Source of the DNA: Pectobacterium carotovorum
GTDB taxonomy: Bacteria > Pseudomonadota > Gammaproteobacteria > Enterobacterales > Enterobacteriaceae
Length of the DNA stretch: 64,000 nucleotides
Reading direction: 5' to 3'
NCBI GenBank assembly: GCA_016415585.1
Contig: CP066552.1
Span: forward strand, 4,464,001 to 4,528,000
Below the pieces are notes generated by a model. That model saw only the letters and a program-made list of their open reading frames with translations. It had not been told where the DNA came from and made no database searches. Below, one piece after another: positions 43,184 through 52,987 of the stretch (position 1 is its first letter; every line of letters begins with the position of its first letter). A program made the translations under genes and the position numbers.

Positions 43184-44465
43184 CACCTGGCGTTACGAGT
43201 ACGACAAAGAGAGCCAGCAACTGATCGCCGTTGTCGCCCCGGACGGCAGCCGCTGGCAATGGTGGCTGGATGCCGATGCGCGGGTCATCCGCGAGCGGGA
43301 CATGGCGGGCACCGACACCCACTACACCTATGACGAAGACGGCAACTGCATCGCCATCCGTAATGGCGAAGGCGAAACCCGCCACTTCCTGTATGACGGA
43401 CGCGGGTTGCTCATCAAAGAAACCGCACCGGACGATACCCTGCACTACCGCTATGACGCGGCTGGCAGGCTTATCGAAGTCACCTCCGCAACCAGTCATG
43501 TACAGCTAGAGTATGACCTCCGTGACCGGGTGGTGCGGGAGTGGCTGAACGGCTCGCTTATCACCCGACAGTTTGATGATACCGCACGCACCGTAACGCG
43601 AACGCTGGCCAGAGAAAACGAAGGTGACGACGCGCTGACCAGCACCTTCAGCTACAGCGCAGCGGGTGAACTGCAGCAGGTGCAGTTGCCAGACGGCGCA
43701 GAGCTCACCCTTGCTCATGATGCCGCCGGGCGCGAAGCCTCCCGTTCAGGCGGTGAGTTCCTACAGCAGCGGGAATATGACGTGATGGGCAGGCTGACCC
43801 GTGACATGAGCGGTCAGCAACAGGACGGGCGTCTGCACGCCTCACAGACGCGGGAATATCGGTATGACGGGGCGGGCAATCTGGCCGGTGCCCGCCATAA
43901 CCGCGAGGCGGCAGGTTACAAACTGGACGCGACCGGACGGGTGCTGTCCGTCCTCAGCGGCGGCGCAGGCCGCACAGTGGAAACCGACGAAGCTTACCGC
44001 TACACCCGCAACGGCCTGCCGCAGGAGACCGCCCGACTCACCGAGTGGCAGGCGGGCAGGCTGACTCAGCACGACGACACCCATTACCAGTACGACAAAG
44101 CCGGACGACTCATCCGTAAACAGGTGGTTCAGCCGGGCTACCGCCCACAGGTTTGGCACTACCGCTGGGACAGCCGTAACCAGCTCCGGGTTGTCGACAC
44201 CCCGACGGGCCAACGCTGGTTCTACCGCTACGACCCGTTCGGGCGACGCACCAGCAAACGCTGTGAGCAGACCAGTGAAGACATCCGCTATCTGTGGGAC
44301 GGCGACCAGATAGCCGACGTGCGTCACTACCGCAACGGTGAACGCGTTGCCCGCCGACACTGGGTACACAACGGCTGGGAGCTGCTGGTTCAGCAACGGC
44401 AGAATACCGACAGACGCTGGGAAACCGACTTTGTCACCAGCAGCCAGAACGGTGAACCCCAGGCC
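43184..44465 (+). pseudogene. third Rhs core fragment, no start and no tip
   Basis: 1282 bp nearly identical to the main Rhs gene at ~38366-39647. It begins abruptly at CACCTGGCGTTACGAG and ends after GEPQA against an inserted element. The frame is open throughout (part of a 446-codon ORF). A few clustered differences are seen, and its NGERVARR variant is shared with the orphan tip at 41178, not with the main gene. Promoterless; likely a recombination relic. Confidence 0.85.
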
Positions 44466-44467
44466 TA

Positions 44468-45371
44468 GGCTGTGTCCCATAACTATTTTTTGTACAATAC
44501 GAAGCATAGTTTAACCACAAAAAGTCCTTCAATTTGGCTCGTTACGATTTCCCTGATGATGCATGGTTGCTGATTGCCGCCACCTGAGAACGGTTCTGCT
44601 AAAGGAGGTCGGCCTTATCTTGCGCACAGGCGTGTCATGAATGGCATATTTTGGGTTCTTTGTTCTGGAGCACCGTGGAGGGATTTACCCGAACGCTATG
44701 GTCACTGGATAAACGATTTACAACCGCTTTAATCGATGGTCAAAAACTGGAATAATGAACAGCCTTTTCAATAAGCCACTTCAAATTCTGGATGAAAAAT
44801 CACTGATTGACTGGGATGTCATCGCGCTTGATGGCAGTAATATTCGAACCCTGAAAGCCGCGGCGGGAGCCAAAAAAACATCCCGATGAACTCGACGATC
44901 ATGGGCTGGGTCGCTCTCGCGGCAGCTTTGGCACCAAAATCCATCTGGCGACAGATGGCACCGGATTGCCATTAAATTTCTGTCTGAGTGGTGGGCAAGC
45001 CCACGAAAGTCAGTATGCAAAAGATTTGCTCAACCGAGTTGGTGTTATTCGTAAAAGTGGGTGCCTGAAATCGCGTCCAAAAGCGATACTGGATACTCAG
45101 GGAAAAGTCTTCTTATTTATTTGAAGATTAAGGGAATAAAGCCAGTCATCCCTTTTAAACGGAATGAGAAGGCCAGTCAGGATAAACGCAGAAAACTCAA
45201 TACACGGTTGTACAAAAAACGTAATGTTGTGGAGCGCAGCTTTGCGGGATTAAAAGAAAATCGTCGCATCGCTACACGCTCAGAAAAAACAGCAAAAAAT
45301 TATCTGAGTATGCTTAAACTGGGGGAGATCCGGTTATTTTTGAAAAGGCTGTTAAGTTAAGGGACACAGCC
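44468..45371. mobile_element. decayed IS5-family (IS427-like) insertion sequence, 904 bp
   Basis: The ends are GGCTGTGTCCC and its inverse GGGACACAGCC; over 17 bp the arms match at 16. Both ends are flanked by TA (44466-44467 and 45372-45373), the target of this group. Inside is a broken DDE transposase. The right flank is not Rhs core, so the core had been cut back before or during insertion. Confidence 0.85.
44534..45360 (+). pseudogene. IS5-family transposase, several frameshifts
   Basis: Fragments in different frames recall the family: [14 protein letters not shown], then [18 protein letters not shown], then DVIALDGSN (first catalytic Asp), GTKIHLATDG and FCLSGGQAHESQYA, and finally NVVERSFAGLKENRRIATR with the catalytic Glu. 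Stops and frame changes between them (for example near 44585, 44740, 44885 and 45085) prevent a functional product. Confidence 0.8.
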
Positions 45372-45449
45372 TAGAGTAAAATTACCTGATGAGAGAGTCC
45401 CAAACAAACCTCGTATAGTAAGCAAAACGCCAAAAGGGAAATGTAAGTC

Positions 45450-45920
45450 ATGATAGATGAGTTGAAAATAAAATGGATTGACAATAAATTACCAGGCCTA
45501 GATTTAGTCATTTTTGAATCTGGAATTGTACAATATATAAATATATATTTTATTGAAAATGATTCGTTATTACATTCCTTTAAGAAAGAATATTTTATAT
45601 CATATGGTGAAAGATTAACCTTCAATGAGCTTGTTAGTAGTCACGATGAAATATGGTCTGAAGTTCAAATTAACAATAGACTATCAGTCAATGAAAATAA
45701 TATTTTTCTCTGTGGAGAGGGAGAAATGGGAAATGAAGGATTTATTGTTAAAACAGATATAAATAACAATATAAAAATGATAATTCACTCAACAACATCT
45801 AACCCATTCATAGAAATAAGAAGAATAAAAGACAGCATTTACTTTAAATCAACGGCAAATTTTCATGTTGTTGTTGATTTATTATCTGATGATATCAAGA
45901 TCTGCAATGAAGATATTTAA
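45450..45920 (+). CDS. orphan putative immunity protein
   Basis: 156 aa, AT-rich like the other two immunity genes, with no toxin immediately upstream: the Rhs core copy before it ends at the IS. MIDELKIKWIDNKLPGLDLV start; no membrane segment or known motif. By position it is the surviving partner of a lost third Rhs toxin (inference). A short hairpin (TATCAAAC / GTTTGATA, 45947-45967) follows. Confidence 0.65.
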   Translation: MIDELKIKWIDNKLPGLDLVIFESGIVQYINIYFIENDSLLHSFKKEYFISYGERLTFNELVSSHDEIWSEVQINNRLSVNENNIFLCGEGEMGNEGFIVKTDINNNIKMIIHSTTSNPFIEIRRIKDSIYFKSTANFHVVVDLLSDDIKICNEDI

Positions 45921-46263
45921 TGTCATTAAAAGTCATATCACCTTGCTATCAAACATATCGTTTGATATTGGATTTAATACTAAATACAAAGTCTACTCAC
46001 GTTACTGGTCTTAAACTCATATACGGGCAGGATATTGAATTTTTTTTGACGTTCTAATTAATTGAAAAGAAACTGTCGATATTAGTTAGAGATAAAGCTG
46101 GAAGTGATCGTAAAACGATCACTTCCAGCTTTATTTTATCGACCCTGTAAATAATTCTGTGTAACTGCCACCGTATTTTTGTCATGTGAGTCTCCTCTGT
46201 TACTGAGTTTACTCACTTAGCCACGTCTCCACTATTGCTGGGTAGGAGCAGACAACAACGGCT
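45921..46263. other. spacer between Rhs array and mur locus
   Basis: 343 bp without a gene. Contains the hairpin at 45947-45967 and a very strong 19-bp hairpin at 46092-46134. On the minus strand, GGCAGTTACACAGAATTATT and onward (46139-46170) resembles an IS256-type terminal sequence, but no transposase is present. Confidence 0.5.
46092..46134. terminator. strong bidirectional terminator
   Basis: Perfect 19-bp stem ATAAAGCTGGAAGTGATCG with a 5-nt loop TAAAA; A/T-rich flanks on both sides. Likely ends the murQP transcript on the minus strand. Confidence 0.8.
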
Positions 46264-47715
46264 TTAGCTCAAATCCACGTCTTTAGTGCCAAACAGCCAA
46301 GTAATTACAAATCCAGCCAGGTACGAAATAACAATCCCGACCACGTACACCACCATGCCAGCAAATATCCCCTGCTGGGATGTCATCAAAGGAATGGAGA
46401 CCAGACCTGACGGGCCAAAGACGGTATTCAGACCGACCGGCAGCCCCATCCATGCGACCAAACCGATAAAGAAGCCGCCCACTCCACCACCGATGCAGGC
46501 CGTGACGAACGGCTTCAGGCGCGGCAGCGTCACGCCATAAATCAGCGGCTCACCAATTCCCAGCAGGCCAGGAATGATCGCTCCTTTAATTTGCGTTCGC
46601 AGCACCGACCCTTTTGGCGAGCGCACAAACAGCGCCAGCGCAGCGCCCACCTGCCCTGCTCCAGCCATTGCCAAAATCGGGAACAGGGAGTTAAAACCCT
46701 GCGCATCCATCAACGCGAAATAGACCGGTACAAAACCCTGGTGAATGCCGAACACCACGGCAATCAGGAACAATCCTGCCAGAATGGCGGTGCCAAACGG
46801 ATTACCGTTGAGATGCAGGAACAGCCAGGACATGCCTTTAAACAGCTCGCCGCCTACTGGCATAATCACCACGAAGGTGATCGCCCCAGTAATAAGTAGC
46901 GTGAGGGTCGAGGTGAGGATCATATCCAGATTATCCGGAACGATCTTACGTACCTGGCGCTCGACCCACGCTCCGAGAATACAGGCCAGCAGCACACCAA
47001 TAATGTTCCCGCGTGGGTCGATAACCAGCCCGAAGAAGGTATCCATGCCCGCGTAATACCCCACCGTGCCCTCCGGCACATAACGCAGGATAAACAGCGA
47101 TGCGATGATTGCACCGTTCACCCCTGTGCCGCCAAACGCTTTCTGGGTATTAAAGCCGATAAGAATGCTCAGGAAGGTAAACAGACCGATGCTGAACACC
47201 TTCATATAAGCGATGAGCTGCGTCAGCCAGACCGCGGGGGCAACGCCCTCCACCACCAGCGTTTGTTGCAGCAACGTGGCAATCCCCAGCATCAAACCCG
47301 CGGCGATAAAACCCGGAATCAGCGGCGTAAAAATGGTGGCAAATTTAGTCAGGAAGCTATGCACCGCGCTGTTCTGTTTCGCCTTCATCTGCTGCTTGTT
47401 CTGACTGGCAAGTTTACTCAGATCGGCATTTTCATCCGTCTGCGGCATGGCCTGTTCACCGGCTGTCAGCATCACGTTCATCAGTTCGCTGGCAGTTTGC
47501 GCCTTGCCTGGGCCAAGAATGATTTGTAGCTGATCTTCGCTGTTGACGACCCCCATTACCACAGGGATTTTCTTGAGCTCCTCATGCTGCACGCGCTCAC
47601 GGTCTTTAAGCGTCAAACGCAGGCGTGTCATACAGTTGCCGCACACTAGGATGTTTCCACTCCCACCGGTAAGACGCAAAATCTGTTCGATGGTCGAGCC
47701 GGTGATTTTTGCCAT
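46264..47715 (-). CDS. murP: PTS N-acetylmuramic acid EIIBC component
   Basis: 483 aa. The N-terminal EIIB domain has the phosphorylated Cys in [15 protein letters not shown]. The EIIC domain (from ~115) has about ten membrane segments and the [19 protein letters not shown] motif. No EIIA domain; MurP-type enzymes borrow EIIA-Glc (Crr). It imports MurNAc as MurNAc-6-phosphate. Starts 2 bp after the murQ stop, so murQP is one operon. Confidence 0.93.
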   Translation of the reverse strand: MAKITGSTIEQILRLTGGSGNILVCGNCMTRLRLTLKDRERVQHEELKKIPVVMGVVNSEDQLQIILGPGKAQTASELMNVMLTAGEQAMPQTDENADLSKLASQNKQQMKAKQNSAVHSFLTKFATIFTPLIPGFIAAGLMLGIATLLQQTLVVEGVAPAVWLTQLIAYMKVFSIGLFTFLSILIGFNTQKAFGGTGVNGAIIASLFILRYVPEGTVGYYAGMDTFFGLVIDPRGNIIGVLLACILGAWVERQVRKIVPDNLDMILTSTLTLLITGAITFVVIMPVGGELFKGMSWLFLHLNGNPFGTAILAGLFLIAVVFGIHQGFVPVYFALMDAQGFNSLFPILAMAGAGQVGAALALFVRSPKGSVLRTQIKGAIIPGLLGIGEPLIYGVTLPRLKPFVTACIGGGVGGFFIGLVAWMGLPVGLNTVFGPSGLVSIPLMTSQQGIFAGMVVYVVGIVISYLAGFVITWLFGTKDVDLS

Positions 47716-47717
47716 AG

Positions 47718-48626
47718 CTAACTCTTTATCTCTTGTAGCGCTTCACGAATAAATCCCTGATTTTTGCTTAACAGCGCGCCCGCATCTGCCGCAGAAAGAC
47801 CGCTAAGTATCATCAGAATGGCTGTTTTACAGTGACGATTGCAGGCATCTAGCGCCTGTGCCGCTTCTTCCAGGCTGCAATCCGTTGCCTCAACCACAAT
47901 GTTTAACTGCCGCTGGAGCAGTTTGGCGTTAGTCGCTTCCACATCCACCATCAGGTTGCCAAATACTTTTCCGCTGCGAATCATGGCACCAGTAGTAATC
48001 ATATTAAGAACGAGCTTTTGCGCCGTGCCCGCCTTCATACGCGAGGACCCAGTCACGACTTCCGCGCCGACAAGCAGTTCAATGGCAATATCCGCCGCCT
48101 GGCTCATTTCGCTGTTCGGGTTACACGAGATAGCCGCAACGGTTGCGCCAAGGCTTTTCGCATAGGCCATGGCGCCCAGCACATACGGCGTGCGTCCGCT
48201 GGCAGCAATACCCACGAGTACGTCACGCGAGTTGAAATTGAGATTGCGCAGATCCTGCTCGCCCATTTCGCGGTTGTCTTCAGCGTTTTCTACTGCCTGC
48301 AAAATGGCCGGGTACCCGCCAGCAATCAAACCAACCACCTGTTCGCGCGGTGTGCCATAAGTTGGCGGGCATTCACTGGCATCCAAAATCCCGAGTCGCC
48401 CCGATGTACCCGCACCGCAGTAAATAAGCCGCCCACCGCAGGCAAACGCCTGTACCACCCGATCGACAACCTGCGCGATTTGCACAAGTGTGGCTTCTAC
48501 CGCCTCCGGCACTTTTTTATCTTCACGGTTTATCACCGCAAGCATGTCGAGCGTTGGCAGAACATCGATTTCCTCGCTGGCTGGGTTGCGGCTTTCGGTA
48601 ACCAACTGACTTAAAATAATCTCCAT
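47718..48626 (-). CDS. murQ: N-acetylmuramic acid 6-phosphate etherase
   Basis: 302 aa from ATG 48626 (GGAA upstream); an ATG four codons earlier at 48638 has no SD. It is a SIS-domain protein: [27 protein letters not shown] is the signature run (shown in pieces: [18 protein letters not shown]), then [20 protein letters not shown]. It cleaves the lactyl ether to GlcNAc-6-phosphate and D-lactate, feeding the Nag pathway. Divergent from murR. Confidence 0.95.
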   Translation of the reverse strand: MEIILSQLVTESRNPASEEIDVLPTLDMLAVINREDKKVPEAVEATLVQIAQVVDRVVQAFACGGRLIYCGAGTSGRLGILDASECPPTYGTPREQVVGLIAGGYPAILQAVENAEDNREMGEQDLRNLNFNSRDVLVGIAASGRTPYVLGAMAYAKSLGATVAAISCNPNSEMSQAADIAIELLVGAEVVTGSSRMKAGTAQKLVLNMITTGAMIRSGKVFGNLMVDVEATNAKLLQRQLNIVVEATDCSLEEAAQALDACNRHCKTAILMILSGLSAADAGALLSKNQGFIREALQEIKS

Positions 48627-48683
48627 CGGGGCTTCCATTTCGTTGTGTTATCAACAATGTTAAGGCGTTATTTATTCAAGAAA

Positions 48684-48699
48684 TGTGATAATTATCACG
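48684..48699. promoter_or_regulatory. CRP site between murQ and murR
   Basis: TGTGATAATTATCACG matches TGTGA-N6-TCACA at nine of ten core bases. The same 15-mer core occurs at 49908 before the exported hydrolase gene. Confidence 0.75.
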
Positions 48700-48707
48700 A
48701 GAAATTG

Positions 48708-48736
48708 TATTCCAGCTCAGTCAAGGCGCTGGAATA
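48708..48736. promoter_or_regulatory. candidate MurR operator 1
   Basis: Perfect inverted repeat TATTCCAGC / GCTGGAATA with an 11-bp spacer. MurR of E. coli binds inverted repeats in the murQ-murR intergenic region. Confidence 0.55.
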
Positions 48737-48818
48737 AGTGCAAAAAAAAACCACCAAGGAAACAATTAAAATAATTAAATACAATAAATTACCAAAATCG
48801 AATCGCCCCCCCTACACT

Positions 48819-48833
48819 GGAATAATATATTCC
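48819..48833. promoter_or_regulatory. candidate MurR operator 2
   Basis: GGAATA ATA TATTCC, sharing the GGAATA/TATTCC half-site with operator 1 and lying 20 bp before the murR ATG. Suggests autoregulation. Confidence 0.45.
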
Positions 48834-48852
48834 CCTCAATGGAGAATTTTTG

Positions 48853-49713
48853 ATGTCTGTCCTTAACGAAATCACCTGGTTACTGCCAGAGTTGGCTGAA
48901 AACCAGCAAAAGATAGCCAGATATATTCTGAATAATCCCGAAAAAATTCTGGCATTATCCTCTTCTCACTTTGCAGAAGAGATCGGCGTTAGCCAGTCTT
49001 CGGTGGTGAAGTTTAGCCAGAAGATAGGCATGAAAGGTTATCCGGCTCTGAAGCTGGCAATCAGTGAAGACCTGGGTCGCAATGATCTCTACAAAACTTT
49101 TCCTCACAAAGCCCTGCATAACGCCATCTCTTCAGAAGACACCTTAATGGTGATGGCACACAAGTTAGCTCATGAGAAAACGGCAGCAATAACCGAAACC
49201 ACACAGCGATTAAACTTCCCGGTTTTTAAAAAAGTGGTTGAGCTGATCAATACAGCACACCGTGTGCAAATAGTCGGCATCTGGGGTTCGGGTCTGACAG
49301 CCAAAGATCTGAGCTATAAATTACAAAAAATCGGTATTCTCAGCCTCGCCGAAGCCGATCTACACGTTCAAATCGCCACCGCCATGACCCTGACACCTAA
49401 CGATGTGCAAATTGTTATCTCCTTCAGCGGGGCAAGAAAAGATATGCGTATTGCCGCCACGATGGCGAAATCTCAGGGAGCAAAGATCATCGTCATTACC
49501 GGCGATAAAAGCACGTCGTTGGCAAAACTGGCGGATTATGTGCTGGAAAGTATCTCCGAGGAGAACCAATGGCGCAGCTCGTCTATTTCTTCACGTACCG
49601 CGCAGAACACCGTGACTGATTTAATCTTCCTTGCACTGATGCAGCAGCGAAAAGAAATCGCTAGACCGAAAACGTTAAATGTAAGTATGACGATAAACAA
49701 TCTAGATGACTAA
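48853..49713 (+). CDS. murR: RpiR-family MurNAc regulator MurR
   Basis: 286 aa from ATG 48853, preceded by GGAG. An N-terminal RpiR helix-turn-helix (FAEEIGVSQSSVVKFSQKIG) is followed by a SIS sugar-phosphate domain (VGIWGSGLTAKDLSYKLQ, later VISFSGARKDM). MurR represses MurNAc genes until MurNAc-6-phosphate binds. It stands between murQP and the exported enzymes and probably controls both sides. Confidence 0.92.
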   Translation: MSVLNEITWLLPELAENQQKIARYILNNPEKILALSSSHFAEEIGVSQSSVVKFSQKIGMKGYPALKLAISEDLGRNDLYKTFPHKALHNAISSEDTLMVMAHKLAHEKTAAITETTQRLNFPVFKKVVELINTAHRVQIVGIWGSGLTAKDLSYKLQKIGILSLAEADLHVQIATAMTLTPNDVQIVISFSGARKDMRIAATMAKSQGAKIIVITGDKSTSLAKLADYVLESISEENQWRSSSISSRTAQNTVTDLIFLALMQQRKEIARPKTLNVSMTINNLDD

Positions 49714-49907
49714 TATCATTATCAGGATAATTCTTACGAAAAAACTATCGATAAAATAATTAGATAACAAAATCCTTCAGCTATTATTCTCGATAAAGAA
49801 AGAATTATTCCTGTTAAAAGTCTTTATAAATAAGGCTAAGTAGATTTTTGGCTTCCTATGGAGTGCGCTACTATTCCTGAAATAGAAAAAATGACGAATC
49901 ATTTATC

Positions 49908-49923
49908 TGTGATAATTATCACT
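49908..49923 (+). promoter_or_regulatory. CRP site upstream of the exported GH3 gene
   Basis: TGTGATAATTATCACT, same core as at 48684, 56 bp before the ATG. A further TATTCC half-site lies at 49872-49877. Implies glucose repression and possible MurR control. Confidence 0.7.
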
Positions 49924-49978
49924 TTACCATCCAAAATGAAACGTACAATTCGAAAAAGTATTATTCACGGAGACGAAA

Positions 49979-51850
49979 ATGAAAAAGACACTGCCCTTGT
50001 TATTATTATTAAGCAGCAGTAGTTTCGCTGCTACATTTACCGACGCACAGCTAAAAAACCTCTGGCAATTCCCTAAAGAAAATGCAGAAAAGCTGGTGGC
50101 GGGAATGAGTTTTGAAGAAATGCTCGGACAAATGTTAATGATCGACATTCGTTCATGGAATGAAAATAACGAGTCTGAGAAAAAAACCTTTATCGAAATG
50201 AATAACACCGTCAGTAAAATGGTGAATGAGTTTCATCTTGGTTCGGTGATTCTGTTCCGGGAAAACCTCGTCACTACGCCGCAGACCGTGGCATTAATCA
50301 ATAGCCTGCAAGCCTCGCGCAGCAATTTACCGTTGTTTATCAGTACCGATCAGGAAGGCGGATATGTGACCCGCTTGCAGGTCGGCACCGAGATGCCAGG
50401 CAATATGGCGCTGGGGGCAACAGGCTCGATGAAAATGGCCGAACAGGCTGGCAGCACGCACGGCGCAGAATTATCCAGTCTGGGTTTCAATTTCAACTTC
50501 GGTCCGGTCGTGGATGTGAACAACAACCAGAATAATCCTGTGATTGGCGTACGTTCCTATTCGGACGATCCACTGCTGGTAGGAACGTTAGCGCGTTCTT
50601 ACATCGAGGGCATTCACCAGTACCCAGTACTGACCTCGCTTAAACACTTCCCTGGCCACGGCAACGTAACATCCGACACGCATTTTGCGCTGCCGAGCGT
50701 GAATACCGATAAAGCCTCATGGCATCAGACAGAGTTAAAACCTTTTATCGAAGTGATGCCATATTCCGATGCAATCATGACCGCGCACGTTGTGGTTCCC
50801 TCACTAGATGACGCTCAATTGATCAGCACCAGTGGCGAAAAAATTGGTACCCCAGCCACGCTTTCCACACCTATTCTCACCGGCATCTTACGCGAGCAGC
50901 TTCATTACAATGGTCTGATCCTGACGGATGCAATGGATATGGGGGCGATCGCCGGGAACTTCGATCAATTGTGGTCCATCAAACAGGCCATTCGCGCGGG
51001 TAATGATATCATCCTGATGCCACTTGAGATTAAAGACAGCGCGAGCATTCAAAAGCTTGGCGAGCTGTATGACTATTTGAAAACTGAAGCAAATAAAGAT
51101 CCGCAGCTAAAAAAACGTATTCAAGAATCCGCCGAGCGAGTGGTTTACACCAAGCTAAACAAGCGTATTTCTGCAACACCGAAAAATGCCGCCAGCGCTG
51201 AAAAAATTGTCGCGTCACCCGCGCATAAGCAGCTTGAAAAAACGATATCCGAGCAGGCGATTACCTTAATTAAAAATGATAATGTATTGCCGTACGCGCT
51301 AAATAAATACAACAAGATCATGGTTTATTCAGATGAAAAACCGCGCAATGAACTGATAAAAAAGCATCTAAAACAGATTTCGGATGAGTTAAAAGTTAAT
51401 TTATCCATCAAAGATGAGGTGGTTAAATTAGACAAAGACACGTTATCAGAACAGGAAATTAAAAAGCAGCTCGCCGGACAGAAATTTATTATCCTCACAA
51501 CTTACAACCTGAAAAATAATCCTATAAATGCGCAGCGCATAATAGATATTGCTCGACAGGAAAACATTCCCCTGGTTGTTATCTCATCGAGAAATCCGTA
51601 TGACATTGCGTATCTAAATGGTGTGCGTGCCAATATTGCTATTTATGGAATTACAGGTTTCGACGTCACGAATAACGTGCGCAACAGTCTGGAAACCAAT
51701 ATTCGCAGCGGCTTACGCACCCTATTCCAAGGACCTTCGGGGAAATCTGACGTTCTTGCAAGACCGAATGGTAAATTACCCGTCGATATTAGAACACCAG
51801 ACAACAGCCAAATTTTATATCCACGCGGCTATGGCCTGACTACATTATAA
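49979..51850 (+). CDS. nagZ: exported two-domain GH3 β-N-acetylglucosaminidase (NagZ-like)
   Basis: 623 aa with a signal peptide (~1-18, LPLLLLLSSSSFAA). The GH3 barrel carries STDQEGGYVTRL, the NagZ hallmark SLKHFPGHGNVTSDTH with its acid/base Asp-His pair, and the nucleophile Asp in LTDAMDMGA. A second α/β domain fills ~400-623. Enterobacterial NagZ is cytoplasmic, single-domain and ~340 aa; this is the secreted two-domain form as in Bacillus NagZ. It should cut GlcNAc from GlcNAc-MurNAc units in the periplasm or outside. Confidence 0.88.
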   Translation: MKKTLPLLLLLSSSSFAATFTDAQLKNLWQFPKENAEKLVAGMSFEEMLGQMLMIDIRSWNENNESEKKTFIEMNNTVSKMVNEFHLGSVILFRENLVTTPQTVALINSLQASRSNLPLFISTDQEGGYVTRLQVGTEMPGNMALGATGSMKMAEQAGSTHGAELSSLGFNFNFGPVVDVNNNQNNPVIGVRSYSDDPLLVGTLARSYIEGIHQYPVLTSLKHFPGHGNVTSDTHFALPSVNTDKASWHQTELKPFIEVMPYSDAIMTAHVVVPSLDDAQLISTSGEKIGTPATLSTPILTGILREQLHYNGLILTDAMDMGAIAGNFDQLWSIKQAIRAGNDIILMPLEIKDSASIQKLGELYDYLKTEANKDPQLKKRIQESAERVVYTKLNKRISATPKNAASAEKIVASPAHKQLEKTISEQAITLIKNDNVLPYALNKYNKIMVYSDEKPRNELIKKHLKQISDELKVNLSIKDEVVKLDKDTLSEQEIKKQLAGQKFIILTTYNLKNNPINAQRIIDIARQENIPLVVISSRNPYDIAYLNGVRANIAIYGITGFDVTNNVRNSLETNIRSGLRTLFQGPSGKSDVLARPNGKLPVDIRTPDNSQILYPRGYGLTTL

Positions 51851-51869
51851 AAAATAGGGTAGTTAAAAA

Positions 51870-52955
51870 ATGAAGATGGTTGCAAGGGTAATGCTGTGCG
51901 GGGTCATCGGTCTCACCGGGTCAGCTATGGCCGACGAATATGAAAATGGCTATGACCAAGAGATTATTCGCCTTAACGAAAGAATCAGACAAATAGAAAA
52001 GGAAAAAAAAGAGAGTGAGGACAAACTCCAGTCAAAAGTATGGAATGTCGAAACCTATCTAGGCACCGAGCAGGAGATCGACAGCGACCATAACTGGAAA
52101 TTTACCAAAGGGAGTATGGCGACCTCGCCGTATGTCGGCGCTTGGATATACCAGAATGATTCTTTGTGGCTGTATGACATGCAGTTTTTAAAAACATATC
52201 TGGATAACAACAAAGAGTATAACCGCACGCGCTGGCAGGCTGGGGTGACGCGCACGTTTCCTTTCATCATCGATGGTAAAACGGGTAATACCAAGCTGCG
52301 TCTTGGTTACCGTAATGACAACTGGCACTTCGCCTCAATAGATAACCCCGCTTTGGCTGCGCCAACCTATCAGGGCGATATTCGCAAGGGCGAAGAACGG
52401 CATGAATTCTGGATCCGCCCGCAGGCTTACTACAAATATTCAGACAGCGTGAGCTTTAATGCCAGTCTGTCGTTCCGCCTAATTGACCGCAAGCTCGATT
52501 ACGCTCGCGCACACGGTGATTACGGTGTTTATAAGCGTGACAGGAGCCAAATTAACGAACATTTCGCCGGGGCGAATTTCGTCTTTACGCCGAAAAACTC
52601 GCTGTGGCTAAACTACCTTTATATCGACGAACAGCTAGTGAATACGCTCTATAACAAAGAGCATTTCTTGTGGGCAATTTATCGCAATAAATTCGATAAC
52701 GGCTTGCTGTTAATGCCTTATACGCGCCTGGCATTAACTAAAGGGACACAAAGCTTCCGCAATTCGAGAAACGAAGAAATTGTTTATAAAGAAAAGGATC
52801 GCAGCCGTTATGGATTCCAGGCGATATATCCGTTCACCAAACAGACCTCCATTTTTGCCGACCTTTATTATCGTCCAGAGCTAACCTGGGTGAACGGCGA
52901 TCGCACCAGCAATAATTTCTGGTTCTGGGCACTTGAACTACGCCATAACTTCTAA
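51870..52955 (+). CDS. OmpG-like outer-membrane porin
   Basis: 361 aa. Signal peptide ~1-21 (GVIGLTGSAMA), then a charged coiled coil (~28-53, NERIRQIEKEKKESEDKL) and a β-barrel of alternating aromatic strands ending in Phe (WALELRHNF), the outer-membrane assembly signal. The pattern recalls OmpG, a monomeric sugar channel; the coiled-coil insertion is extra. Placed between two peptidoglycan hydrolases, it likely admits peptidoglycan sugars (inference). 19 bp after the hydrolase. Confidence 0.75.
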   Translation: MKMVARVMLCGVIGLTGSAMADEYENGYDQEIIRLNERIRQIEKEKKESEDKLQSKVWNVETYLGTEQEIDSDHNWKFTKGSMATSPYVGAWIYQNDSLWLYDMQFLKTYLDNNKEYNRTRWQAGVTRTFPFIIDGKTGNTKLRLGYRNDNWHFASIDNPALAAPTYQGDIRKGEERHEFWIRPQAYYKYSDSVSFNASLSFRLIDRKLDYARAHGDYGVYKRDRSQINEHFAGANFVFTPKNSLWLNYLYIDEQLVNTLYNKEHFLWAIYRNKFDNGLLLMPYTRLALTKGTQSFRNSRNEEIVYKEKDRSRYGFQAIYPFTKQTSIFADLYYRPELTWVNGDRTSNNFWFWALELRHNF

Positions 52956-52987
52956 CCTACAGCAGCAACTGCTAGGAGAAACAGGAA

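Noticed and set aside
43128..44468. Independent 446-aa Rhs gene
   Set aside because: The first ~18 residues are unrelated to Rhs and the similarity begins mid-core, so the ATG is chance and the region is a fragment.
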